Positions 34,784 to 42,699 are shown, counted from the stretch's first letter. The stretch: 64,000 nucleotides of DNA from UBA11606 sp964504305 (GCA_964504305.1 CAZDEB010000002.1:124001-188000); one strand, 5' to 3'. Program-made: numbers and translations. The notes: generated by a model not told the origin, from the letters alone.

Positions 34784-36090
34784 TGACCGAAGTCGACGAA
34801 CGAGGACCCAAGGCGGTGCTGCTGATCGGCGGCGGTGGCCGAGAGCACGCGCTAGCTGCGGCGTTGGCGGCGTCGCCGCAGGTGGGCGCGGTCCTCATCG
34901 CCCCCGGAAATGCCGGAACGGCGCTCGAACCGGGCTGCCAAAACGTTGTAGTAAATCCAAATGATGTAGACGCGGTGGTGTCGTACGCCGTGGACCATCA
35001 AGTGGATTTGGTCGTTGTCGGTCCCGAAGATCCATTGGTCGCCGGTTTGGTCGATCGCCTTGAGGCCGTCGGTATCGCGGCGTTTGGTCCTTCGGCGGCG
35101 GCGGCCCAACTCGAAGGCTCTAAGTCGCATTGCAAAGACTTCTTGCTCAAATACGGGATTCCTACCGGGGCGGCGGCATCGTTTTCCGATGCCGGCGAGG
35201 CCATCGAGTATCTGAGCGGCTTGGGCGTTGTGCCCGTCGTCAAGGCATCGGGGTTGGCCGCGGGCAAGGGTGTGATCGTGGCCGAGACCAGGGCCGAAGC
35301 CGAGACCGCGATCACCGAGATCTTGGTTGATGGTCGCTTCGGTGGGGCAGGATCCACGGTGCTGCTCGAAGAGCGACTCTACGGCCCCGAATTGTCGGTA
35401 TTGGCCTTCTGCGACGGCACCCACTTCAAGGTGATGCCCACGGCCCAAGATCACAAACGGCTGCTCGAAGGCGATGCTGGCCCAAACACCGGCGGCATGG
35501 GGGCGTTTCACCCCTCGCCCATTGCAACGGCGGAGTTGCTCGACCAAATCAGCACCCAAATCCTTGGTCCAACCCTCGCGGCGCTGGCGGCCGAAGGGCG
35601 GCCTTATCGCGGGGTCCTGTACGCCGGAATCATGTTGACCTCCGACGGCCCCAAAGTGATCGAATACAATTGTCGATTCGGCGATCCCGAAACTCAGGTG
35701 GTGCTCCCGCTGCTGCAAACCGACATCGTCGAGGTGTTCGAGGCCTGCATCCAGGGACGTCTCGCCCAAAGCGATATCGATTGGAGCGCTCAGGCCGCGG
35801 CAACCGTTGTTGTGGCTGCGTCGGGCTATCCAACATCGAGCAGTCCGTCGACCCCGATATCGGGGCTTGCTGCAGCAGCGGCGACCGGCTGCAAGGTCTT
35901 TCACGCTGGTACAGCAATGTCGGGCCACGATGTTGTTACCGCCGGCGGTCGGGTGGTGGCGGTCACCGCCCTCGGCGCAAACCTCGACGATGCCGTCGCA
36001 CGGGCCTACAACGGGGTCGGCGCCGTGAGTTTCGATGGCGCTCAGTTCCGACCCGACATAGGGCGTTCGACTGCGGAGGTTAGGGCATGA
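34783..36090 (+). CDS. purD: Phosphoribosylamine--glycine ligase
   Basis: This 435-residue ATP-grasp GAR synthetase has LLIGGGGREHALAAALA at the N-terminus, KASGLAAGKGVIVAET (ATP binding), AQDHKRLLEGDAGPNTGGMGA and the metal motif YNCRFGDPETQ. GTG 34783 shares one base with the purF stop (TAGTG). An in-frame start 84 codons earlier lies in purF and is rejected. The stop overlaps purM. Confidence 0.95.
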   Translation: MTEVDERGPKAVLLIGGGGREHALAAALAASPQVGAVLIAPGNAGTALEPGCQNVVVNPNDVDAVVSYAVDHQVDLVVVGPEDPLVAGLVDRLEAVGIAAFGPSAAAAQLEGSKSHCKDFLLKYGIPTGAAASFSDAGEAIEYLSGLGVVPVVKASGLAAGKGVIVAETRAEAETAITEILVDGRFGGAGSTVLLEERLYGPELSVLAFCDGTHFKVMPTAQDHKRLLEGDAGPNTGGMGAFHPSPIATAELLDQISTQILGPTLAALAAEGRPYRGVLYAGIMLTSDGPKVIEYNCRFGDPETQVVLPLLQTDIVEVFEACIQGRLAQSDIDWSAQAAATVVVAASGYPTSSSPSTPISGLAAAAATGCKVFHAGTAMSGHDVVTAGGRVVAVTALGANLDDAVARAYNGVGAVSFDGAQFRPDIGRSTAEVRA

Positions 36091-37088
36091 CCAAATATTC
36101 AGATGCCGGCGTCGATATCGACGCCGGAAACCGGGCCGTCAAACTAATGGGCGACGCGGTCCGCTCGACCATGACTCCGCCGGTGTTGTCGGAGTTGGGA
36201 GCGTTTGGCGGCCTGTTCTCGGCCGAGGGTCTCGGGGCTGGTTCGGTGCTCGTGGCCTCGACCGATGGAGTCGGTACCAAGGTCGAACTGGCCGCTCGCC
36301 ATGACGGCTGGCGTGGCGTTGGCCAAGACCTTGTCAATCATTGCGTCGACGACATCTTGGTGCAGGGCGCCCGTCCGCTGTTCTTTCTCGACTACATCGC
36401 CACGGCATCGCTTGTTCCCGAGGTGATCGCCGAGATCGTGACCGGGATGGCCATGGCCTGCCGAGACGGCGGCTGTGCGTTGTTGGGCGGCGAGACTGCG
36501 GAAATGCCCGGCGTCTACACCCCTGGCTCCGTCGACATTGCCGGAACTATTGTGGGCTCGGTCGAACGCTCCGATCTTTGGCCCCGGACCGATCAGCTCA
36601 AGGCCGGCGATTTGCTCGTCGGGCTCGAGAGCGTGAGCCCTCACACCAACGGCTATTCGCTCATCCGCCTGATCCTCGAGACCCACGAAGCCAGCGCCGA
36701 GATGCTCGACTGGCTCCTGACCCCCCACAAGTCCTATCTCGCCGATGTCGATGGGCTTCTCGCGGCTGGCGTCGAGCCCAAGGCGTTGGCTCACATCACC
36801 GGCGGCGGTTTCTTCGAGAACATCCCCCGGGTGTTACCCGCTGCCCTCGGCGCCCAGATCAATCTCGGAAGTTGGCAAGTGCCCGACGGTTTTCGCACGT
36901 TGATCGACTGGGCCGACATGGCCGACTCCGAGTCGTTTCGCACTTGGAACATGGGTATCGGCATGATCGCGGTGATCGATGTCGACAACCAAGCCGCCGC
37001 GGCGGCCGCTGGTTGCAACGTGATCGGCCGACTGGTCGAGGTCGAGGCCGCCAGCGAACGAGTGGAACTGGTTGGAGATTGGCGGTGA
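36087..37088 (+). CDS. purM: Phosphoribosylformylglycinamidine cyclo-ligase
   Basis: This 333-residue AIR synthetase of the PurM/PurL fold contains DAGVDIDAGNRAVKLM, STDGVGTKVELA, the VNDI-like VNHCVDDILVQGARPLFFLDY, GGETAEMPG and HITGGGFFENIPRVLP. It closes the imidazole ring from FGAM. It overlaps purD (ATGA) and purN (GTGA). Confidence 0.96.
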   Translation: MTKYSDAGVDIDAGNRAVKLMGDAVRSTMTPPVLSELGAFGGLFSAEGLGAGSVLVASTDGVGTKVELAARHDGWRGVGQDLVNHCVDDILVQGARPLFFLDYIATASLVPEVIAEIVTGMAMACRDGGCALLGGETAEMPGVYTPGSVDIAGTIVGSVERSDLWPRTDQLKAGDLLVGLESVSPHTNGYSLIRLILETHEASAEMLDWLLTPHKSYLADVDGLLAAGVEPKALAHITGGGFFENIPRVLPAALGAQINLGSWQVPDGFRTLIDWADMADSESFRTWNMGIGMIAVIDVDNQAAAAAAGCNVIGRLVEVEAASERVELVGDWR

Positions 37089-37687
37089 CGCACCGGCTCG
37101 TCGTGTTGGCGTCGGGCTCGGGCAGCAACCTGCAAGCCATCCTCGATGCGACTGCCGCTGGCACCCTCGACGCCGAAGTTGTGCTGGTTGTCACAAATCG
37201 TAGGTCGGCTTATGCCACACAACGGGCCGAGGCGGCCGGGGTGCCAACCGTTTTTGCGCCGCGTTACCCAACTGACGGTCGTTGTTTCGATACACGGGAG
37301 GCCTACGACGCCGACCTTGCTGTCACAGTGGGCGCCGCCCGGCCCGATTTGGTGGTGCAGGCGGGCTGGATGCATCTGTTCAGCCGGGCCTTTCTTGGCC
37401 GATTTCCGGGCCAGGTCGTCAACTTGCATCCGGCGCTGCCGGGTCAGTTCCCGGGGGCGACGGCGATCGACGATGCCTGGCAGGCCTACCTCGACGCCAA
37501 GATTGTTCAGACCGGGGTGATGGTGCATCTCGTTCCCGACGAAGGGGTCGACAACGGCCCGGTCCTGGCCCAACGCCAAGTGCCGATCCGGCCGAGCGAT
37601 ACCCGCCAATCGCTGGAAGACCGGATCCACTCGGTCGAGCACGAACTCTTGGTTGGCGCCATCAGCGAGTATCTTCGCAGCCGATGA
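37085..37687 (+). CDS. purN: Phosphoribosylglycinamide formyltransferase
   Basis: This 200-residue folate-dependent GAR transformylase has LASGSGSNLQAIL, VVTNRRSAYA, the catalytic VVNLHPALPGQFPGATAI (Asn-His) and HLVPDEGVDNGPVLAQ with the catalytic Asp. GTG 37085 overlaps the purM stop. The much longer ORF in the same frame is antisense-like noise within purM. The end overlaps menA in an ATGA. Confidence 0.95.
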   Translation: MTHRLVVLASGSGSNLQAILDATAAGTLDAEVVLVVTNRRSAYATQRAEAAGVPTVFAPRYPTDGRCFDTREAYDADLAVTVGAARPDLVVQAGWMHLFSRAFLGRFPGQVVNLHPALPGQFPGATAIDDAWQAYLDAKIVQTGVMVHLVPDEGVDNGPVLAQRQVPIRPSDTRQSLEDRIHSVEHELLVGAISEYLRSR

Positions 37688-38598
37688 CTACCGACTCCGC
37701 TCCCCGAGGCCTTCGACTTTGGATCGCCGGCGCCCGGCCTCGCACCTTGCCGGCGGCGATCGTCCCCGTCGCGGTCGGAGCGGCGGCCGCGGTCGGCAAC
37801 GCGCCAGAACTGCTTGACGGTGGTATTCGTTGGTGGCGAGCGGGGGTGGCTCTGTTGGTGGCGCTGGCCTTGCAGGTCGGGGTCAACTACGCCAACGACT
37901 ACTCCGACGGGGTTCGCGGCACCGACGGTGACCAACGGGTGGGGCCGTTGCGACTCGTGGGCTCGGGACTGGTTGCGGCCGCCGACGTGAAAATGGCGGC
38001 GTTCGTATCGTTCGCTGTTGCTGGCGTCGCGGGAACAATCCTCGCGCTGGTTGTTGGCCCCGAGTTGTTCGTGGTCGGAGCGGCGTCGCTGGTGGCCGGC
38101 TGGACCTACACCGGTGGACCCCGACCCTACGGGTATCTCGGACTCGGCGAGGTATTCGTGTTTGTTTTCTTCGGGGTGGTGGCCACCGTTGGCACGACCT
38201 ACGTTCTGCTCGAAAAGATCGACGGTTTGGCCGTGGCGGCCAGCGTTGCCGTGGGCCTTTGGGCAACAGCGCTGTTGGTGATCAACAACTTGCGAGATAT
38301 CCCCGGCGATACCGAGTCGGGCAAAGTCACGTTGGCGGTTCGCCTCGGCGACGCTGCGACCCGTCGACTGTTCGTCATCATGCAGGTGGCGGCGATGGGG
38401 GTAGCGGTTGCTATCACGGTTGCTACGGGTCGATGGTCGGCGGCCGCGCTCTTCGGTGCGCCTTTGGGGGTTGGCGCGATCCAACGCGTGAGGGCCGGTG
38501 CGGGCGGGTCCGAGTTGATACCGGTGCTGGGCCTGTCGGGAAAGGTTCAGCTTGTGGCCGGGCTGGCAATGGCCGGTGGTCTGGCGATTAGTGGTTGA
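37684..38598 (+). CDS. menA: 1,4-dihydroxy-2-naphthoate polyprenyltransferase
   Basis: This 304-residue UbiA-family membrane enzyme attaches the prenyl chain to DHNA in menaquinone synthesis. Visible motifs are the first Asp-rich motif NYANDYSDG, with GTDGDQRVGPLRLV after it, the second NNLRDIPGDTESGKVTLAVRLG, and about eight hydrophobic segments. It is coupled to purN and overlaps the convergent menG gene by 11 bases, placing two menaquinone genes tail to tail. Confidence 0.93.
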   Translation: MTTDSAPRGLRLWIAGARPRTLPAAIVPVAVGAAAAVGNAPELLDGGIRWWRAGVALLVALALQVGVNYANDYSDGVRGTDGDQRVGPLRLVGSGLVAAADVKMAAFVSFAVAGVAGTILALVVGPELFVVGAASLVAGWTYTGGPRPYGYLGLGEVFVFVFFGVVATVGTTYVLLEKIDGLAVAASVAVGLWATALLVINNLRDIPGDTESGKVTLAVRLGDAATRRLFVIMQVAAMGVAVAITVATGRWSAAALFGAPLGVGAIQRVRAGAGGSELIPVLGLSGKVQLVAGLAMAGGLAISG

Positions 38599-39319
38599 CC
38601 CGCGTGGCGGTGATCAGCTGCGCGCCCACAAAGACCTCGCGCTCGATCGAGTCGAAGCCGGCGTCTCGAAGGCGTTCTTGCATTTCGGGCCACGGCGGCA
38701 AGTAAGCCAGCGACTTGGGTAGGTAACGGTAGGCCCGGCCCTCGCTCAACAACCCTCCGATCACCGGCACCACTCGATTGAAGTAGATACCGTGACCGAA
38801 CCGCAAGAGCTTGTTGTCGGGTTCGCAAGCGTCCAGAAATGCGATGCGGCCGCCGGGGCGCACGACTCGGGCCACCTCGTTGAAGAACCCGGGAAGTTCG
38901 ACCAGGTTTCGCAGCGCAAACCCGCACGTGGCGCCATCCACCGAAGAATCGGGCAGGGGCATTTGCAAAATGTCGGCGTGCACCAACGCGGCATCGGTTC
39001 GAGCGGCGGCAAGCATGCCCATCGATAAGTCGAGGCCAATCGGGACCATGCCGTCGTTTTGGATGCCTCGACAGAAGTCGCCGGTGCCGCACGCCAAGTC
39101 GAGAATGACCGAACCACCGCTGGCGCCAAGGCGTTTGAGGGCGGCGTTTCGCCACCGCACGTCGAGCCCGAAGGTCATGACTCGGTTGACCAAGTCGTAT
39201 CGCGGGGCGATGGTGTCGAATAGCGACCTGACCTGGCGACGTTTCTCGTCACCGGTGGGGAGATGGTCGGGGTCGAGGGTGACCCCTTCGTTGAGGACCG
39301 GTGACGAATGGTCGTTCAC
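38588..39319 (-). CDS. menG: Demethylmenaquinone methyltransferase
   Basis: This 243-residue SAM-dependent methyltransferase of the UbiE/MenG family performs the last menaquinone step. Motifs are FDTIAPRYDLVNRVMTFGLD, the SAM loop ILDLACGTGDFC, FALRNLVELPGFFNEVARVVRPGG and the C-terminal EREVFVGAQLITATRV. GTG 39319 is chosen because it overlaps the upstream stop as GTGA. The GTG nine bases earlier is possible but has no spacing for the nearby AGAAGG. Confidence 0.92.
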   Translation of the reverse strand: MNDHSSPVLNEGVTLDPDHLPTGDEKRRQVRSLFDTIAPRYDLVNRVMTFGLDVRWRNAALKRLGASGGSVILDLACGTGDFCRGIQNDGMVPIGLDLSMGMLAAARTDAALVHADILQMPLPDSSVDGATCGFALRNLVELPGFFNEVARVVRPGGRIAFLDACEPDNKLLRFGHGIYFNRVVPVIGGLLSEGRAYRYLPKSLAYLPPWPEMQERLRDAGFDSIEREVFVGAQLITATRVNH

Positions 39320-39717
39320 CGAAACCACACCTTCTGGTATTCGACGCTCATAGCGTGCAGCAACAGTGCCAGCAGCGCCACGTCGAACATGAGGGTGATC
39401 GGATCGGCCAATGCCGCACTAATGCCGTGAGCAAAGAGGTCAGCGACACGAAGCAGCAACGGTGCAACTGCGGCCAAGACTGCTAGCCGGTAACCCCACC
39501 GTTTTTCGTTGGCCACTCCGAAGGCCCCGGCGATCATCCCGACGGTGAGGAGCAAGATCCAAAGGATCGCCACGGTCCGCGAGCCGAACAATGTGACGCT
39601 GCCAAGATTGAACAAAGCCCCGAACAAAATGGCCATGCCCCCTCTGATGTACATCAGAATCTGAGCCATGTAGAGAGTTTGGGGCTGGCGGGGGTTGACC
39701 CAGATCACGTTATCCAT
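39316..39717 (-). CDS. Small integral membrane protein of unknown function
   Basis: This 133-residue protein has about four hydrophobic segments: LYMAQILMYIRGGMAILFGALF, TVAILWILLLTVGMIAGAFGVA, LAVLAAVAPLLLRVADLF and ITLMFDVALLALLLHAMSV. I recognise no family motif. ATG 39717 is chosen over GTG 39738 because CATACT lies 7 bases before it. It sits between rlmN and menG and overlaps menG. Confidence 0.7.
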   Translation of the reverse strand: MDNVIWVNPRQPQTLYMAQILMYIRGGMAILFGALFNLGSVTLFGSRTVAILWILLLTVGMIAGAFGVANEKRWGYRLAVLAAVAPLLLRVADLFAHGISAALADPITLMFDVALLALLLHAMSVEYQKVWFR

Positions 39718-39724
39718 GGCGCCC

Positions 39725-39730
39725 AGTATG
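39725..39730 (-). promoter_or_regulatory. Possible leaderless-type -10 of the membrane protein gene
   Basis: CATACT on the minus strand lies 7 bases before ATG 39717. The first base departs from the TANNNT pattern used elsewhere, so this is a weak case. Confidence 0.3.
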
Positions 39731-39750
39731 GACGCCACGGCGCGGGCGGC

Positions 39751-40848
39751 CTACCCCGGCGGAGAGATTTGGCGAGAACGGCGCACCGGGGCATCGACGG
39801 GTTGGCGACTCGCTCTGAGCTGGCCACAGGCCGCGTCGATCTCGGTGCCACGCGTGCGTCGCACCGTTGCGTTGGCGCCGCGCTCGGTGAGTTCGTCGCG
39901 GAACTCATAAACGCGGGACAGGGGAGTGCCCCGCGTCAAAAACCCCGGTGTTGGGTTGAGCGGTATCAGGTTGATGTGGGCCCGCAGACGGCGTGCGTAT
40001 TGGGCCAGTTCGGCGGCGTCGATGGGTCGGTCGTTGACACCATCGATCAGCGCCCACTCGAACGAGAGCCGCCGATTCTTGGCTGCGAGGTAGCGTTCGC
40101 ACGATTGGGCCAACGCTTCGAGCGGGTAGCGCTGGTTGATCGGAACAAGCTCGTCGCGTAGCTCGTCGTTGGCGGCGTGAAGCGAGACGGCAAGGTTGAC
40201 GGGCAGATCCTCATCGGCCAAGCGCTCGATCCCGGGGATGACGCCCACGGTCGAGATCGTGATGTGCCGAGCGCCGATACCGAGGTCGTGGTTGAGCCGT
40301 TCGACCGCTTTCCAGGTGCGGTCGTAGTTGGCGAACGGCTCGCCCATGCCCATGAACACGATGTTGGAGACTCGGCGAGGGGCCGACGTCCGACGGGCCC
40401 GGACGACCTGCTCGACGATCTCGCCGACCGACAGGTGGCGGTCGAAACCGCCTTGGCCGGTCGCACAAAAGCCACAGGCCATGGCGCAACCGGCTTGCGA
40501 GGACACACACACCGTGGTGCGGTCGTCGTAGTGCATGAGCACTGTTTCGATGTGATGACCGTCGTGAAGTCGCCACAGCCACTTGACGGTCTCGCCGTCG
40601 TCGCTGACCGACTCGTCTTCGGGGTGCAGCCCGAGCGGAAGTTGTTCGGCCAGTTTGCTGCGAAGCGTTTTGGGCAGGTTGGTCAACTCGTCGAGTTCGT
40701 CCCCCCGGTCGTTGAGGCCTTCCCAGAGTTGATCGATCCGATACTTGGGTTCGCCTTCGAGCAGGGCTGCGAGCTCGGAGCGGGTTGGGTCGAACCGCAA
40801 CACTGGGGCATCGCGGTGGGAACGTCCCGAAACGGTTAGTTCGGTCAT
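39751..40848 (-). CDS. rlmN: Dual-specificity 23S rRNA/tRNA adenine C2 methyltransferase RlmN
   Basis: This 365-residue radical SAM enzyme carries the CX3CX2C cluster motif in CAMACGFCATG. NIVFMGMGEPFANYD and the C-terminal domain with NLIPLNPTPG match RlmN, and the conserved Cys in DAACGQLR is the methyl-relay residue. It methylates A2503 of 23S rRNA and A37 of some tRNAs. It overlaps mshD upstream by four bases. Confidence 0.94.
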   Translation of the reverse strand: MTELTVSGRSHRDAPVLRFDPTRSELAALLEGEPKYRIDQLWEGLNDRGDELDELTNLPKTLRSKLAEQLPLGLHPEDESVSDDGETVKWLWRLHDGHHIETVLMHYDDRTTVCVSSQAGCAMACGFCATGQGGFDRHLSVGEIVEQVVRARRTSAPRRVSNIVFMGMGEPFANYDRTWKAVERLNHDLGIGARHITISTVGVIPGIERLADEDLPVNLAVSLHAANDELRDELVPINQRYPLEALAQSCERYLAAKNRRLSFEWALIDGVNDRPIDAAELAQYARRLRAHINLIPLNPTPGFLTRGTPLSRVYEFRDELTERGANATVRRTRGTEIDAACGQLRASRQPVDAPVRRSRQISPPG

Positions 40849-41531
40849 CGGCGGTCCAATCTATAAGCCCGATCGGTGTGATGACGCTCGAAACCAATGG
40901 ACGAGTAGGTGGCGTTGGCCGCATCGTTGTCGGACTCGACGTAGAGCATTCCGTCGCGAAGTCCCTGCTCTGACAACCAGGCGAGTCCGTTGAGAGTCAT
41001 TTGCTTGCCCAGCCCGCGGCCGTGGTGGTCGGGGTCGACGGCTATCACGTAGATTTCGCCGAGGGGTGGCGTCTGGTCGTTGTGAATCTTGGTCCAACAG
41101 AATGCGACGAGTTCGTCGTCGTGATGGTGCAATCTGAACCCCGCAGTATCGAACCACGGTTCGTTCATCGTCTTGATTACATCGTCACGCGTGAGGCCGC
41201 CCTGCTCGGGATGCCACGCAAAGGCCCGATTGTTGACGCGGATGAAATCGTCGAGATCGTCGCTGGTGAAGGCCCGCGTCGACAACGCCGACTCGGCGTT
41301 GGGGAGCTGACATCGCAACTGCCATAGGTCGCGATAACGAACAAAGCCGCGGTCGATGGCATGGCCGTCGGCTGCGGCGTCGACCTCCTGGATCCACAAC
41401 TGGATCGAACCATCGAGATCCCCAATAACCAAGGAGAGTTCTTGGTCGAAAGTGTCGGGGCGACGATCGCTGGACGCAACGACCGTCCAGCGAAATTCGC
41501 CCGGCTTTGGACCTTCGACGGTGAGCTGCAT
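40845..41531 (-). CDS. mshD: Mycothiol synthase MshD, short form
   Basis: This 228-residue GNAT acetyltransferase should acetylate Cys-GlcN-Ins to give mycothiol. NNRAFAWHPEQGGLTRDDV, NEPWFDTAGF and the acetyl-CoA region VIAVDPDHHGRGLGKQMTLNGLAWL followed by YVESDNDAANATYSSIGF match MshD. Typical MshD is near 300 residues with two GNAT domains; here the N-terminal domain is cut down, leaving only GSIQLWIQEVDA and RGFVRYRDLWQLRCQLP. The ATG lies 6 bases after TAGCCT. Confidence 0.88.
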   Translation of the reverse strand: MQLTVEGPKPGEFRWTVVASSDRRPDTFDQELSLVIGDLDGSIQLWIQEVDAAADGHAIDRGFVRYRDLWQLRCQLPNAESALSTRAFTSDDLDDFIRVNNRAFAWHPEQGGLTRDDVIKTMNEPWFDTAGFRLHHHDDELVAFCWTKIHNDQTPPLGEIYVIAVDPDHHGRGLGKQMTLNGLAWLSEQGLRDGMLYVESDNDAANATYSSIGFERHHTDRAYRLDRR

Positions 41532-41537
41532 CCAAAC

Positions 41538-41543
41538 AGGCTA
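41538..41543 (-). promoter_or_regulatory. Leaderless-type -10 element of mshD
   Basis: TAGCCT on the minus strand lies 6 bases before the mshD ATG (41531). It is 2 bases away from the oppositely directed nth element. Confidence 0.6.
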
Positions 41544-41545
41544 GC

Positions 41546-41551
41546 TAGGGT
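41546..41551 (+). promoter_or_regulatory. Leaderless-type -10 element of nth
   Basis: TAGGGT lies 6 bases before the nth ATG (41558). It forms a divergent pair with the mshD element. Confidence 0.6.
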
Positions 41552-41557
41552 CGGCGC

Positions 41558-42199
41558 ATGGCCAAGCCAAGATCACCAAACGGAAGAGCCCGAGTAACCC
41601 ACGAACGCCTTGCGTTGGAGTATCCCGAGGCCACGTGCGAGCTTGATCACCGCAACCCATTCGAGTTGTTGACCGCCACGATATTGAGTGCCCAGGCCAC
41701 CGATGTCGGAGTCAACAAGGCAACCCCGGGGCTCTTTGCAAGGTTCCCCGACCCTTGGTTATTGGCCGAGGTAGAACCCGAAGAAGTTCAGCCATACGTC
41801 GACACGATCGGGTTGTTTCGCCAGAAGTCCAAAAGTTTGGTCGGTATGGCCCGAATGCTCGTCGAACACCATGATGGGCAAGTACCCCATTCGATGAAGG
41901 AGCTGGTGAAGCTCCCAGGGGTTGGTCGAAAAACCGCCAACGTTGTGCGCAGCGTCGCGTTGGGCGAGCCGGGGCTGCCGGTCGACACTCACGTAACCAG
42001 GTTGTCACATCTGCTGGGTCTCACCGACGAAACCGATGCGGTAAAGATCGAGACTGCCCTCAACCCGATGGTGCCGGCCAGCGAGCGAGGCCGCTTTAGT
42101 CTCCGCTTAATCTTGCACGGCCGGCGGGTGTGCGTGGCCCGTCGACCACAGTGCGATGACTGCGTGTTGGCCGATTTTTGTCCCAGTAGCCGCATCTGA
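41558..42199 (+). CDS. nth: Endonuclease III (DNA glycosylase/AP lyase)
   Basis: This 213-residue base-excision repair enzyme removes oxidised pyrimidines. The helix-hairpin-helix LPGVGRKTANVV contains the catalytic Lys, the catalytic Asp lies in PVDTHVTRLSHLLGL, and the C-terminal CX6CX2CX5C (CVARRPQCDDCVLADFC) binds the [4Fe-4S] cluster. The first residues are basic. It has its own leaderless-type promoter divergent from mshD. Confidence 0.96.
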   Translation: MAKPRSPNGRARVTHERLALEYPEATCELDHRNPFELLTATILSAQATDVGVNKATPGLFARFPDPWLLAEVEPEEVQPYVDTIGLFRQKSKSLVGMARMLVEHHDGQVPHSMKELVKLPGVGRKTANVVRSVALGEPGLPVDTHVTRLSHLLGLTDETDAVKIETALNPMVPASERGRFSLRLILHGRRVCVARRPQCDDCVLADFCPSSRI

Positions 42200-42283
42200 A
42201 TCGCGCGCTACTAGGGCCAAATGTCTGGCGGCGCTACTCAGAGTCGGGGCTTTAGTCACGCTGAGTCGTATTGGTCACGGTAT

Positions 42284-42303
42284 TTTCCGGCGATTTACGG
42301 AAA
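42284..42303 (+). repeat. Inverted repeat between nth and the small RNA candidate
   Basis: TTTCCG (42284-42289) and CGGAAA (42298-42303) flank an 8-base loop, 40 bases before the -10 of the small RNA candidate. It could be a protein-binding site or an nth mRNA end; it lacks a following T-run. The rest of 42200-42343 is relatively AT-rich and otherwise featureless. Confidence 0.3.
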
Positions 42304-42343
42304 TGTTTCGAAAGTGGTGCTGTTACTCGCGGGCCAAATCGGT

Positions 42344-42349
42344 TATATT
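42344..42349 (+). promoter_or_regulatory. -10 element of the small RNA candidate
   Basis: TATATT matches five of six bases of the housekeeping -10 consensus and is the most AT-rich hexamer in this gap. No good -35 is seen. A start near 42356 would place the first hairpin at the very 5' end of the transcript. Confidence 0.55.
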
Positions 42350-42355
42350 GACGTT

Positions 42356-42457
42356 CTGGTCGAGCACCCGCCGCTCGACCTAACCGGCGACACGAGGGAT
42401 CCGCCGCCCTGTGTCGCCTGCGGCCACCTTCTTCGGAAGGTGGCCGCACTCTTTTTT
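42356..42457 (+). ncRNA. Candidate small RNA with three hairpins and C-rich loops
   Basis: Three perfect stems follow one another. GGTCGAGC/GCTCGACC (42358-42380) is 8 bp with loop ACCCGCC. GGCGACAC/GTGTCGCC (42386-42418) is 8 bp, with an inner AGGG/CCCT pairing. The third is a 12-bp stem (42420-42447) closed by a C(TTCG)G tetraloop and followed by six T residues. With TATATT at 42344 this forms a complete transcription unit of about 100 nt. Open reading frames across it are not convincing. The C-rich loops recall the actinobacterial 6C RNA family, though no run of six C is present, so membership is unproven. Confidence 0.7.
42420..42457 (+). terminator. Intrinsic terminator with TTCG tetraloop
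   Basis: The arms GCGGCCACCTTC (42420-42431) and GAAGGTGGCCGC (42436-42447) form an uninterrupted 12-bp stem around TTCG. Four bases later comes a run of six T (42452-42457). It ends the small RNA candidate and would also stop read-through from nth. Confidence 0.9.
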
Positions 42458-42507
42458 CGGCGAGCGTCGTAGGCGGTACTCCCAGCTCTCTCCCGTGGTT
42501 CTCCCAG

Positions 42508-42699
42508 CTAGTCGAGCGCACGCGTGACGCTTCGCAACCGGCGTTCGGCTGTGACCAGCATGCGTTCGATTTCGTGAAGTCGACCGATGACCGGGTCGTC
42601 AGGGTCTGCGCCGCGTCGCCCGGCAACGTCGGAGATCCGATGCGCTAGGTCGGCGACGACGGATGTGATCGAGGAGAGTTCTGCCGCGTCGGAATCCAT
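42508..42699 (-). CDS. Small conserved-looking protein, helical
   Basis: This is a 63-residue ORF with an ATG start, an amphipathic helical pattern (SSITSVVADLAHRISDVAGRR then VIGRLHEIERMLVTAERRLRSVTRAL) and no Cys or membrane segment. I recognise no family. Support comes from its coding-like third-position pattern and its placement: it is the only ORF that fills the gap and is divergent from hisD. It could be spurious. Confidence 0.5.
   Translation of the reverse strand: MDSDAAELSSITSVVADLAHRISDVAGRRGADPDDPVIGRLHEIERMLVTAERRLRSVTRALD

Noticed and set aside
42221..42472. 83-residue plus-strand ORF across the small RNA candidate
   Set aside because: It has no family motif and spans the terminator stem. 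Strong RNA structure explains the region better.
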